This document shows positions 16,437-24,458 of a stretch of 64,000 bases of DNA, piece by piece. The position numbers were made by a program, and so were the translations under genes. How positions within the stretch are numbered: the stretch's first letter is position 1; each line of letters starts with the position of its first letter. Origin of the DNA: Microbacterium sp. ABRD28 (lineage in GTDB: Bacteria; Actinomycetota; Actinomycetes; Actinomycetales; Microbacteriaceae). The stretch spans positions 2,418,001-2,482,000 of the forward strand of contig NZ_CP031015.1 of the NCBI RefSeq assembly GCF_003850245.1. Reading direction: 5' to 3'. The notes under the pieces are model-generated. The model ran no database searches. It was not told the DNA's origin and was given only the letters and a program-made list of their open reading frames with translations.

Positions 16437-17552
16437 TCAGACGATTCCCCGCGCGCGCAACCGTGCGGCCGCTGTCTGGATCCGCTCGTCCGACGCGGTG
16501 AGAGACAGCCGGATGTGCTGCGGATGGTGAGGTCCGTAGAACGTGCCGGGGCCGACGAGGATGCCGAGATCGGCGAGGTCCGACAGGCTCTCCCAGGCAT
16601 CGCGTCCTTCCGTCGCCCACAGGTACAGGCCGCCCTCGCTGCGGTCGATCCGGAACCCGGCATCGATCAGGGCGGGTCGGAGGATGTCGCGGCGTCGGCG
16701 ATACCGCTCGCGCTGTTCGTGCACGTGGCGGTCGTCGCCGAGCGCGGCGACCATCGCGGCTTGCACGGGCGCCGGGGGGATGAGACCGAGGTGCTTGCGG
16801 GCGGTGTGGATCCCGGCGAGAAGAGCGGCGTCTCCGGCGACGAAGGCTGCGCGGTAGCCGGCGAGGTTGGACTGCTTGCTCAGCGAGTAGACCGACAGCA
16901 CGCCGCGCCGGTCACCGTCCGTGACGCGCGGATCGAGCACCGAGGGAATCGGGGTCGCGTCCCACGGGGCGTCCCAGCCGAGCTCGGCGTAGCACTCGTC
17001 CGAGGCGAGAATCGCGCCGACGGTGCGCGCGCGCTCCCGCGCCGCACGCAGGGCCGCGGCATCCTGCACCGCACCGTCGGGGTTGCCGGGCGAGTTCAGC
17101 CACACCAGCCGGGTCGCGTCGGGCCACTGCGCCGGGTCGTCCGAGGCGAACGGCGTCGCACCCACCAGCCGAGCGCCGACCTCGTAGGTCGGATACGCCG
17201 CGCGCGGGTGCACAACGACATCGCCGGGCCCGAGACCCAGGAGGAGTGGGAGGAGGGCGACGAACTCCTTCGACCCGACGGTGGGCAGCACCTCATCGTC
17301 GGCGAGGCCGGGGACCCCGCGCCGCCGGGCGTACCACTGGGCGATCGCGGTCCGCAGCGCGGGCGTTCCCGCGGTCTGAGGGTAGGCGTGCGCGTCCGTC
17401 GCGTCACGCAGCGCCGCGGCGACGACGTCGGGCGTGGGGTCCACCGGTGAGCCGACGGAGAGGTCGACGATGCCGTCGGGATGCTGCTGAGCCCGCACCG
17501 CGAACGGCCGGACGGCATCCCAGGGGTAGTCGGCGAGGTCGGCGACCCCCAC
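16437..17552 (-). CDS. dapC: Succinyldiaminopimelate transaminase
   Basis: 371 residues from a GTG at 17552, placed two bases after the ferredoxin stop; an in-frame upstream extension overlaps fdxA and is not convincing. It is a fold-type I PLP aminotransferase: YPQTAGTPALRTAIAQWY, PTVGSKEFV, NSPGNPDGA, SDECYAELGW, and SVYSLSKQSNLAGYR with the Schiff-base Lys. The combination with fdxA directly upstream is the standard actinobacterial dapC locus. It converts N-succinyl-2-amino-6-ketopimelate to succinyl-DAP with glutamate as donor. With dapD and dapE nearby, this window carries three consecutive steps of the succinylase branch. Confidence 0.94.
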   Translation of the reverse strand: MGVADLADYPWDAVRPFAVRAQQHPDGIVDLSVGSPVDPTPDVVAAALRDATDAHAYPQTAGTPALRTAIAQWYARRRGVPGLADDEVLPTVGSKEFVALLPLLLGLGPGDVVVHPRAAYPTYEVGARLVGATPFASDDPAQWPDATRLVWLNSPGNPDGAVQDAAALRAARERARTVGAILASDECYAELGWDAPWDATPIPSVLDPRVTDGDRRGVLSVYSLSKQSNLAGYRAAFVAGDAALLAGIHTARKHLGLIPPAPVQAAMVAALGDDRHVHEQRERYRRRRDILRPALIDAGFRIDRSEGGLYLWATEGRDAWESLSDLADLGILVGPGTFYGPHHPQHIRLSLTASDERIQTAAARLRARGIV

Positions 17553-17554
17553 GG

Positions 17555-17875
17555 TCAGTGGTCCTGGGGAGGAAGGGCGGCGATGATCGGGTGGTCCTTC
17601 GCGATGACGCCGACCTTGGCGGCACCGCCGGGCGAGCCCACGTCGGAGAAGAACTCGACGTTCGCCGTGTAGTAGTCCGACCACTCCTCGGGGAGGTCGT
17701 CCTCGTAGTAGATCGCCTCGACCGGGCAGACGGGCTCGCACGCACCGCAGTCCACGCACTCGTCGGGGTGGATGTACAGAGAGCGTTCACCCTCGTAGAT
17801 GCAGTCGACCGGGCACTCGTCGATGCAGGCGCGATCCTTGACATCGACGCACGGGAGGGCGATCACATACGTCAC
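17555..17875 (-). CDS. fdxA: 7Fe ferredoxin (3Fe-4S/4Fe-4S)
   Basis: 106 residues. Cluster ligands are visible: Cys9, Cys17, Cys21 and Cys25 in the first half (CVDVKDRACIDECPVDC), and Cys40, Cys43, Cys46 and Cys50 in the second (CVDCGACEPVC). The C-x7-C-x3-C-x3-C spacing in the first set is that of 7Fe ferredoxins with a [3Fe-4S] and a [4Fe-4S] cluster, as in FdxA and FdxC of actinobacteria. It is a low-potential electron carrier for P450s or other redox enzymes. A GTG start lies exactly six bases past TAGACT. dapC follows immediately, so the two are cotranscribed. Confidence 0.95.
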   Translation of the reverse strand: MTYVIALPCVDVKDRACIDECPVDCIYEGERSLYIHPDECVDCGACEPVCPVEAIYYEDDLPEEWSDYYTANVEFFSDVGSPGGAAKVGVIAKDHPIIAALPPQDH

Positions 17876-17879
17876 GTGA

Positions 17880-18272
17880 TCAGTCTATGGTCTCCGACCG
17901 GGCAGGCCTCGCCGGCACCGATATCCGGTCGGGCCACGCGACGACCACCGCGACCACGAGGGGCACCGAGAACGTCCACACGATTCCGAGACTCGTCTGC
18001 GGGACGATGACGCTCCCTCCCGGGCCCTCGCCGGAGAAGACCAGCGTGGCAGCGAGCATCCCGAGGCCGGCGGCGAGCGTCGCCCACCGGTCTGCGGTGA
18101 GGAGACGGATGGCGATCAGGAGCGCCGTCGACCCGATCATCGCGAGCGTCAGGCCGACGGGAAGGACCCACAGGGTGAAAGGGTGGGCGATGGTCCCCGC
18201 CAGTCCGTACGCTCCGCCGATCACGACCGCGACGATCCAGGTGAGGATGCGGGCGAGGGTGGACGTGCGCAT
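17880..18272 (-). CDS. Four-helix membrane protein of unknown function
   Basis: 130 residues from an ATG at 18272, with four hydrophobic segments at about 8-27, 34-53, 63-83 and 95-113. The charged tail ends in PARSETID. I do not recognise a functional motif. Its position immediately upstream of fdxA-dapC suggests a member of the small DUF6113-like membrane family found next to that pair in other actinobacteria, but that match is from memory and uncertain. TACGCT lies six bases before the ATG (18279-18284 on the minus strand), supporting this start over longer in-frame options. Confidence 0.7.
   Translation of the reverse strand: MRTSTLARILTWIVAVVIGGAYGLAGTIAHPFTLWVLPVGLTLAMIGSTALLIAIRLLTADRWATLAAGLGMLAATLVFSGEGPGGSVIVPQTSLGIVWTFSVPLVVAVVVAWPDRISVPARPARSETID
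17882..17887 (-). promoter_or_regulatory. -10 element TAGACT for fdxA, leaderless geometry
   Basis: TAGACT on the minus strand, six bases (GATCAC) before the fdxA GTG at 17875. The hexamer lies just past the stop codon of the upstream membrane-protein gene. Confidence 0.5.
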
Positions 18273-18278
18273 CAGACC

Positions 18279-18284
18279 AGCGTA
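18279..18284 (-). promoter_or_regulatory. -10 element TACGCT for membrane protein gene, leaderless geometry
   Basis: TACGCT followed by GGTCTG and the ATG at 18272 on the minus strand; the transcript should begin at the start codon. Confidence 0.45.
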
Positions 18285-18309
18285 GGCGCTGCGCGTCACC
18301 CGGCGGCGA

Positions 18310-18624
18310 TCAGGCCGCCCAGCCCAGCCACCGCAGGAGGGCGGCGGTGAGGGCGGCGGCGGCCACCACCACCAGGAAGGGGGCACGCACGAGGAGCAGG
18401 CCGGCAGCCACCAGCACGGCGGGCACCCGAGCGTCGACGACGATCGCCTGGCCGGCGCCGAGGGTCTGCACGGCCACGAGCGCCGCGAGCAGCGCGACGG
18501 TCAGCAGATCGGCGATCCGGGCCGGGCGGGGTGCCTCCAGGACCTTCGGCGGGATGAGGTAACCGACCGTCTTCAGCGCCACGCAGATGATCGAGGCGAT
18601 GAGGACCGCCGTCCAGAGCGTCAT
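18310..18624 (-). CDS. azlD: Branched-chain amino acid exporter small subunit AzlD
   Basis: 104 residues, three to four hydrophobic helices, and the AzlD features GYLIPPKVLE (about 21-30) and the final LRWLGWAA. AzlD is the small partner of AzlC; together they form a branched-chain amino acid (or L-valine/methionine, BrnFE-like) exporter. The ATG overlaps the azlC stop by 4 bp (ATGA), the usual coupling for this two-subunit transporter. The gene lies last in the operon before the next unit on the same strand. Confidence 0.92.
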   Translation of the reverse strand: MTLWTAVLIASIICVALKTVGYLIPPKVLEAPRPARIADLLTVALLAALVAVQTLGAGQAIVVDARVPAVLVAAGLLLVRAPFLVVVAAAALTAALLRWLGWAA

Positions 18625-19337
18625 GAGATCTCCTGCTTCGGCACCGCGCTGGTCGGGGCGCGGCCGAGGAGGTTCCCCCAGCCGATGATCACAGCCACGA
18701 ACGCCGCCACCAGCACCGGGACACCGGGCAGGAGCACCGGGGTGAGCACCGTGGCGACCACGGCCGCGGCGATGCCGGTCGCGATGGCCTGCCGTTCCCG
18801 CAGACGCGGCCACAGGAGGGCCAGGAACGCCGCTGCGGCCGCGGCGTCGAGTCCCCAGGCGCGCGGATCGCCGAGGACGTCACCGAGAAGGGCCCCGGCG
18901 AGCGTGGACAGATTCCAGCCGACGTAGATGCCGACGCCCGTCACCCAGAAGCCGATCGCCCGTCCTCTCGAGGTGCCTCGCGCAAGGGAGACGGCGGTGG
19001 ACTCGTCGATGGTGACGTGGGCGGCTGCGAGCCGCTTCATCGCACCGGGTCCCACGATCGCCGACATCCGCATGCCGTAGGCGATGTTGCGGACGCCCAG
19101 AAGCGCAGCGGAGGCGATCGCGGCGGGAGCGGCCGCCACTCCCCCTGCTCCGATGATGCCGACGAAGGCGAATTGCGACCCTCCTGTGAACATCAGCAGG
19201 CTGAGCACGCACGTCTGCCAGACATCCAGCCCCGCCGCCACCGACAGCGCGCCGAAGGACACCCCGTACGCGCTCGTGGCCAGCGCGACACCGAGTGCAT
19301 CCCGCCAGGCCTGACGGGCGTCGGCGTGCTGGTTCAT
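18621..19337 (-). CDS. azlC: Branched-chain amino acid exporter large subunit AzlC
   Basis: 238 residues with seven or so membrane helices. AzlC signatures are GVSFGALSVAAGL near 25, MFTGGSQFAFVG (about 49-60), LGVRNIAYGMRMS and TIDESTAVSLA. It forms the exporter with AzlD. The start ATG at 19337 is preceded by AGGAG at 8-bp spacing. It is divergent from an XRE-cupin regulator, an arrangement seen for many azlCD/brnFE-type exporters, so that protein is the probable controller. The operator palindrome at 19418-19427 lies immediately upstream of its -35 element. Confidence 0.93.
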   Translation of the reverse strand: MNQHADARQAWRDALGVALATSAYGVSFGALSVAAGLDVWQTCVLSLLMFTGGSQFAFVGIIGAGGVAAAPAAIASAALLGVRNIAYGMRMSAIVGPGAMKRLAAAHVTIDESTAVSLARGTSRGRAIGFWVTGVGIYVGWNLSTLAGALLGDVLGDPRAWGLDAAAAAAFLALLWPRLRERQAIATGIAAAVVATVLTPVLLPGVPVLVAAFVAVIIGWGNLLGRAPTSAVPKQEIS

Positions 19338-19385
19338 GACGTGAGCTCCTGTTCGGCGGGATGCTCCGGGAGGAGATCCGACATC

Positions 19386-19414
19386 ATCCTGGACGACGAG
19401 GTTATTCCAGTCAA
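19386..19414 (-). promoter_or_regulatory. azlCD promoter candidate
   Basis: On the minus strand TTGACT (-35) is followed by a 17-bp spacer and CAGGAT (-10). Predicted transcription starts near 19379, leaving a 40-nt leader that contains the AGGAG site of azlC. Confidence 0.5.
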
Positions 19415-19417
19415 GCG

Positions 19418-19427
19418 AACGATCGTT
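19418..19427. promoter_or_regulatory. Palindromic operator candidate AACGATCGTT
   Basis: A perfect 10-bp palindrome between the azlC -35 and the -10 hexamer CATACT (19431-19436) of the regulator gene. CATACT ends six bases before the regulator ATG at 19443. A dimer bound here could control both directions. Confidence 0.55.
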
Positions 19428-19442
19428 TGACATACTGAACAC

Positions 19443-19991
19443 ATGGAGTCGCTTGGAGCCCGCATCGCCACCTCGCTCCGTCGCGAACGCGACGCGGCCG
19501 GCCTGACGGTCTCGGAGCTCGCGCGGCGCGCAGGGGTGTCCAAGGCGACGGTGTCTCAGCTGGAGAGCGGAGCGGGAAATCCCAGCGTCGAGACGCTCTG
19601 GGCGATTGCGACGGCGCTCGGAATCCCCTTCTCCGTCTTCGTGGACGACCCGGCCCCGGTGACCCGCCTCGTCCGAGCGAGCCAGGTGCCGGCGGTCCCC
19701 TCTGCTCTGGCGCCCTACGCCGCTGCGCTGCTGTCCGCGTGCCCCCCGGGAGCCCGGCGCGACCTCTACGTGATCCGGGCCGATCCCGGCGGCACACGCC
19801 GTTCGGCGCCCCACCCCCGGGGCACGGTCGAGTACGTCGTCCTCATCTCGGGGCGGGCGCTGGTCGGTCCCGAAGAGGACCCCGTGACCCTCGAGCCTGG
19901 AGACTTCCTCACCTACGCCGGCGACGCGCCCCACGTGTTCGAGGCACTCGTGCCTGCGACATCCGCCGTTCTGCTCTCGGAAGCGCGCTGA
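19443..19991 (+). CDS. XRE-family regulator with C-terminal cupin domain
   Basis: 182 residues. The helix-turn-helix is at about 6-62, with VSELARRAGVSKATVSQLESGAGNPSVETL. The C-terminal cupin (about 105-178) carries VEYVVLISGRALVG and LEPGDFLTYAGDAPHVFEA, including the His and Asp of a small-molecule or metal pocket. This HTH-cupin class often senses an amino acid and controls a transporter next door; here the neighbour is divergent azlCD. The gene lacks a ribosome-binding site and has a -10 hexamer six bases upstream, so it is probably leaderless. Repressor versus activator role is not known. Confidence 0.9.
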   Translation: MESLGARIATSLRRERDAAGLTVSELARRAGVSKATVSQLESGAGNPSVETLWAIATALGIPFSVFVDDPAPVTRLVRASQVPAVPSALAPYAAALLSACPPGARRDLYVIRADPGGTRRSAPHPRGTVEYVVLISGRALVGPEEDPVTLEPGDFLTYAGDAPHVFEALVPATSAVLLSEAR

Positions 19992-20018
19992 ACCGGCCCG
20001 CGACGGACACGGTCCCGA

Positions 20019-21932
20019 TCAGACGTTGGCGTCCTGGCGCTTCAGCCGCGACGCAGCGCGACCACGTTCGGTCGCATCCAGGATCACCTTGCGGATGCGC
20101 ACCTTCTCGGGCGTCACCTCGACGCACTCGTCCTCTCGCGCGAATTCGAGGCTCTCCTCCAGCGACAGCTGACGCGGCGGGGTCAGACGCTCGAGCTCGT
20201 CGGCGGTGGACGAGCGCATGTTGGTGAGCTTCTTCTCCTTGGTGATGTTGACGTCCATGTCGTCGGCGCGGGTGTTCTCGCCGACGACCATGCCCTCGTA
20301 CACCTCTTCGGTGGGCTGGACGAAGAAGCTCATGCGCTCCTGGAGAGCCATCATCGCGAACGGGGTCACGACGCCCGCACGGTCGGCCACGATCGACCCG
20401 TTCTGGCGGGACTGGATGTGTCCCGCCCAATCGTCGTAGCCGTGCGAGATCGCATTGGCGATACCAGTGCCGCGGGTGACCGAGAGGAACTCGGTGCGGA
20501 AGCCGATGAGGCCGCGCGACGGCACGACGAACTCCATGCGCACCCATCCGGTGCCGTGGTTGACCATCGTCTCCATCCGGCCCTTGCGTGAGGCGAGGAG
20601 CTGGGTGATGGCGCCGAGGTACTCCTCGGGGGCGTCGATCGTGAGGTGCTCGAAGGGCTCCTTGACCTTGCCGTCCTCACCCTTCCGGGTGACGACCTGA
20701 GGCTTGCCGACGGTCAGCTCGAAGCCCTCGCGCCGCATGTTCTCCACGAGGATGGCGAGGGCGAGCTCGCCACGGCCCTGCACCTCCCAGGCGTCAGGCC
20801 GGCCGATGTCGACCACCTTCAGCGAGACGTTGCCGATGAGCTCACGGTCGAGACGGTCCTTCACCATGCGGGCGGTGACCTTGTGCCCCTTGACCTTTCC
20901 GACCAGGGGCGAGGTGTTGGTCCCGATGGTCATCGAGATCGCGGGGTCGTCCACGGTGATCGCAGGCAGCGGCCGGACGTCCTCGGGGTCGGCGATGGTC
21001 TCGCCGATGGTGATGTCCTCGAAACCGGCGATGGCGACGATGTCTCCGGGGCCCGCCTCCTCGGCGGGGTAGCGCTCGAGCGCACGGGTCTTCAGCAGCT
21101 CGGTGATCCGCGCGGTGGAGTGCGAGCCGTCGTGGCGGACCCAGGCGACGGTCTGACCCTTCTTCAGCGTGCCGTTGAACACGCGCAGGAGCGCGAGGCG
21201 CCCGAGGAAGGGGCTGGAGTCGAGGTTCGTCACCCATGCCTGCAGCGGAGCCTCGTCGTCGTAGGACGGCGCAGGCACGTGCTGGAGGATCGCCTCGAAC
21301 AGCGGCTCGAGATCGTCGTTGTCGGGGAGCTCGCCATTGGCCGGGCGCGTGCGCGAGGCAGCCCCTGCGCGCCCCGACGCGTACACGACGGGAACGTCGA
21401 GGAGCGCGTCGACATCGAGGTCGGGCACGTCGTCCTGCAGGTCGGAGGCGAGACCGAGCAGCAGGTCGTGCGCCTCCTCCTCGACCTCGGCGATGCGCGC
21501 GTCGGGGCGGTCGGTCTTGTTCACCAGCAGGATGACGGGGAGCTTGGCCTCCAGGGCCTTGCGCAGCACGAAGCGGGTCTGGGGAAGCGGACCCTCGCTG
21601 GCGTCGACCAGCAGCACCACGCCGTCGACCATCGACAGGCCTCGCTCCACCTCGCCGCCGAAGTCGGCGTGACCGGGCGTGTCGATGACGTTGATCGTGA
21701 CCGGCACGTCGGTGTGCGCGCCGTTGTAGGTGATCGCGGTGTTCTTGGCGAGGATCGTGATCCCCTTCTCGCGCTCCAGATCGTTGGAGTCCATCGCCCG
21801 CTCTTCGACGTGGGCGTGGTCGCCGAACGACCCGGTCTGCCGCAGCATCGCGTCCACAAGGGTGGTCTTGCCGTGGTCGACGTGCGCGACGATCGCGACG
21901 TTGCGGAGGTCCGGACGGAGGGCGCGCGCCAT
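20019..21932 (-). CDS. typA: Ribosome-associated translational GTPase TypA/BipA
   Basis: 637 residues. GTPase motifs: G1 AHVDHGKTT (about 16-24), G2 KGITI (about 56-60), G3 DTPGHADFGGE, G4 NKTDRPDARI. An EF-Tu-like domain II, EF-G-like domains III and V and the TypA-specific C-terminal domain (about 480-610, with MSFFVQPTEEVYEGM and RSSTADE) complete the family. TypA binds ribosomes and supports 50S assembly and growth at low temperature or under stress. A TAGGAT -10-like element and AAGGATTCCCTC before the ATG give a normal leader of about 45-50 nt. Confidence 0.97.
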   Translation of the reverse strand: MARALRPDLRNVAIVAHVDHGKTTLVDAMLRQTGSFGDHAHVEERAMDSNDLEREKGITILAKNTAITYNGAHTDVPVTINVIDTPGHADFGGEVERGLSMVDGVVLLVDASEGPLPQTRFVLRKALEAKLPVILLVNKTDRPDARIAEVEEEAHDLLLGLASDLQDDVPDLDVDALLDVPVVYASGRAGAASRTRPANGELPDNDDLEPLFEAILQHVPAPSYDDEAPLQAWVTNLDSSPFLGRLALLRVFNGTLKKGQTVAWVRHDGSHSTARITELLKTRALERYPAEEAGPGDIVAIAGFEDITIGETIADPEDVRPLPAITVDDPAISMTIGTNTSPLVGKVKGHKVTARMVKDRLDRELIGNVSLKVVDIGRPDAWEVQGRGELALAILVENMRREGFELTVGKPQVVTRKGEDGKVKEPFEHLTIDAPEEYLGAITQLLASRKGRMETMVNHGTGWVRMEFVVPSRGLIGFRTEFLSVTRGTGIANAISHGYDDWAGHIQSRQNGSIVADRAGVVTPFAMMALQERMSFFVQPTEEVYEGMVVGENTRADDMDVNITKEKKLTNMRSSTADELERLTPPRQLSLEESLEFAREDECVEVTPEKVRIRKVILDATERGRAASRLKRQDANV

Positions 21933-22037
21933 GAGGGAATCCTTGAAGCTGTGGGAAGAGCCCGGAATCGGGCGGACCCCATCCTACCGTCCACGCCTGC
22001 GCGACCCGTTCAGGAGCCTCGCAGGCGCGGACGAGGG

Positions 22038-23807
22038 TCAGCTCGCGGAGCGTCCCAGGAGGGCCGCGCGTGCCTCCCGGCGCTCCCGCTGCGCCTCGGG
22101 GTCGGGCACCGGGACCGCGGCGATGAGGCGCTGGGTGTAGGGATCCTTCGCGCCACGGAGGATCTCATCACGCGTGCCCGTCTCCACGAGCTTGCCCAGG
22201 TGCATCACGCTGATGCGGTGGGCGAGGATGTCGACGACGGCCAGGTCGTGGCTGATGAACAGGCACGCGAACTGCAGCTCCTGCTGCAGCTCCTGGAGGA
22301 GATCGAGGAAGCGCGCCTGCACCGAGACGTCCAGGGCCGAGGTCGGCTCATCGGCGACGAGCAGCTCGGGGGCGAGGGCCAGAGCGCGGGCGATACCCAC
22401 ACGCTGGCGCTGACCGCCTGACAGCTCGTGGGGGAAGCGGTTCCGGTACGAGCGGGGCAGCTCGACCTGGTCGAGGAGGTCTTCGACCTTTCGATCGAGG
22501 TCCTTGCCCTTGGCCTCTCCCGCGAGGAGGATCGGCTCACCGATGGACTGACCGATCGGCATCCGGGGGTTCAGCGATGACGCCGGATCCTGGAAGACGA
22601 TCCCGGTTCGACGGCGGATGGTGAAGAGATCCTTCTGCGTGGCGTGGGAGATGTCCGTTCCGACGGTGGTGAGCTTTCCCTCCGCGATCGGGATGAGGCC
22701 GATCGCCGCGCGACCGATCGTGGTCTTGCCCGACCCCGACTCCCCCACGAGTCCCATGATCTCGCCGGGATAGATCTGCAGATCGATGTGCTCGGCCGCA
22801 CGGAATGCCGGGATGCGCCCCCGCTTGGGGTACTCGATCGCGACATCCTCGAACGACAGCACCGGCTCCCTCGTCTCGACGACGCGCTGGGTGTTGGCGT
22901 GCTCGCGGATCGAGGCGATCGTGGGAACGGCCGAGGTCTCGCTGACCACCTCGTCGACCGCGGATTCGTCGATCGGCTCGAGCACCCCGAGGCCGAGGTG
23001 CGGCACCGAGGCCAGCAGCTGCTGGGTGTAGGGGTGCGTCGGGTGGTGGAAGATGTCGTCCACCGAACCGGCCTCCACCACGATGCCGTTCTTCATCACC
23101 ATGATGCGGTCGGCGAGGTCGGCGACGACCCCCATGTCGTGGGTGATCAGGATGATCGCCGAGTCCAGGCGCTTGTGGAGGTTGCGGAGCAGGTCGAGGA
23201 TCTCGGCCTGCACCGTGACATCGAGGGCCGTGGTCGGCTCGTCGGCGATGAGGAGCAGCGGGTCGCACGAGATCGACTGCGCGATCATGGCGCGCTGCCG
23301 CTGACCGCCGGAGAGCTGGTGCGGGTACTTGTGGAAGGACTGCTCGGGATTGGGCATCTCCACCAGGCTCAGCAGCTCGATGGCACGCTCCTTCGCCGCC
23401 GAGGGCGCGAGCGAACGGTCGTGCGAGCGGAGGGCCTCGACGATCTGGAAGCCGATCGTGTAGACCGGGTTCAGTGCCGTCATCGGCTCCTGGAAGATCA
23501 CCGCGATCTCGTTTCCGCGCAGCGACCGGATGGTGGCCTGGTCGACGCCGCGGAGTTCACGGCCGAGGAGCTTGATCGACCCGGTGACCCGGGCGTTCTC
23601 AGGCAGCAGGCCCAGGAGCGACATCGAACTGGTGGACTTGCCCGAGCCCGACTCGCCCACGATGGCGAGGACCTCGCCGCGGCGGACGGTGTAGTTCATG
23701 TCGACAGCGGCCGGGTAGAACTCCCCGTCCACCCAGAAGTCGACGTTGAGGCCGTCGACCTCGAGAATCGTCTCGGGGGCGCCGGTGTTGGCGGTGGTGT
23801 CAGTCAT
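22038..23807 (-). CDS. Fused dipeptide/oligopeptide ABC importer ATPase (DppD-DppF fusion)
   Basis: 589 residues containing two full ABC ATPase domains in one chain. The first has Walker A GESGSGKST, signature LSGGQRQRAMIAQS and Walker B LLIADEPTTALD; the second has GESGSGKTT, LSGGQRQRVGIARAL and LLVADEPTSALD. Each is followed by the OppD/DppF-type C-terminal extension (HPYTQQLLASVP; DPYTQRLIAAVP). It energises the peptide importer whose permeases and binding lipoprotein lie upstream. MTDTT at 23807 is preferred over an ATG five codons earlier (23822). The gene is separated from the permease genes by a PH-domain gene on the other strand, so it may need its own promoter, with only 32 bp free. 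Confidence 0.93.
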   Translation of the reverse strand: MTDTTANTGAPETILEVDGLNVDFWVDGEFYPAAVDMNYTVRRGEVLAIVGESGSGKSTSSMSLLGLLPENARVTGSIKLLGRELRGVDQATIRSLRGNEIAVIFQEPMTALNPVYTIGFQIVEALRSHDRSLAPSAAKERAIELLSLVEMPNPEQSFHKYPHQLSGGQRQRAMIAQSISCDPLLLIADEPTTALDVTVQAEILDLLRNLHKRLDSAIILITHDMGVVADLADRIMVMKNGIVVEAGSVDDIFHHPTHPYTQQLLASVPHLGLGVLEPIDESAVDEVVSETSAVPTIASIREHANTQRVVETREPVLSFEDVAIEYPKRGRIPAFRAAEHIDLQIYPGEIMGLVGESGSGKTTIGRAAIGLIPIAEGKLTTVGTDISHATQKDLFTIRRRTGIVFQDPASSLNPRMPIGQSIGEPILLAGEAKGKDLDRKVEDLLDQVELPRSYRNRFPHELSGGQRQRVGIARALALAPELLVADEPTSALDVSVQARFLDLLQELQQELQFACLFISHDLAVVDILAHRISVMHLGKLVETGTRDEILRGAKDPYTQRLIAAVPVPDPEAQRERREARAALLGRSAS

Positions 23808-23839
23808 GCGGTGGCATCCCATCTGAGAAGCTTGGGGTC

Positions 23840-24448
23840 ATGGCGTTCCAGGAGGTCGACTACAGGCCGGTGTTCGGCCGCATCCTCGCTGTCGTGACCG
23901 TGGTGTTGTGCGCGGGGGGAATCATCGCGCTGTGGGTGGATGACCCGGGGTCGGGGCTTCGTTACTCGTGGCCCCTGGTGTTCATCGCGGTGCTGGCGTG
24001 GACCTTCTTCTGGCGACCTCGCCTGACGGTCGAGCCGCACGGGGTGACGGTCGTCAACGTTCTGCGCACGCACTTCGTGCCGTGGCCGGCGATCCGTGAC
24101 ATCGATACGCGCTTCGCGCTGACGCTGCGGACCGGACGCGGCAAGGTGCCGGTGTGGGCGGCGCCCGCGCCGGGCCGGCACCGCGCACTCGGACTCGCCG
24201 AGAAGGACTTCGACGGTGTCGGCGAGAGCGCCCGGGGTGAGTTCGGCTCGCTCCGCCCGAGCGACGCCGTCTCGACGCCGACCGGAAACCTCGCCCAGCT
24301 CATCCGCGGCCAGTGGGAGGCGCTTCGCTCCCAGGGCCTCCTCGCCCCCGGGGAGGACCCCGAGGCCGAGAAGGTCACCTGGCACGTGGGCACGATCGCC
24401 GCGCTCGCGATCAGCGGCGCGGCGACCATCCTCGGGCTCGCGCTGTAG
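23840..24448 (+). CDS. PH-domain membrane protein (bacterial PH-like)
   Basis: 202 residues. Two N-terminal membrane segments (about 12-31 and 42-58) are followed by a bacterial PH-like domain beginning RPRLTVEPHGVTVVNVLRTH and PWPAIRDIDTRFALTLRTG, then a linker and a last membrane segment (about 184-202). This arrangement is common in short actinobacterial envelope proteins of unknown role. It lies on the opposite strand inside the peptide importer cluster, convergent with the DppC gene (10 bp between stops) and divergent from the fused ATPase gene (32 bp). Confidence 0.82.
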   Translation: MAFQEVDYRPVFGRILAVVTVVLCAGGIIALWVDDPGSGLRYSWPLVFIAVLAWTFFWRPRLTVEPHGVTVVNVLRTHFVPWPAIRDIDTRFALTLRTGRGKVPVWAAPAPGRHRALGLAEKDFDGVGESARGEFGSLRPSDAVSTPTGNLAQLIRGQWEALRSQGLLAPGEDPEAEKVTWHVGTIAALAISGAATILGLAL

Positions 24449-24458
24449 AAGCGCCATC

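Noticed and set aside
17552..17759. N-terminal extension of dapC upstream of the GTG at 17552
   Set aside because: It overlaps the fdxA coding sequence on the same strand and has no aminotransferase similarity.
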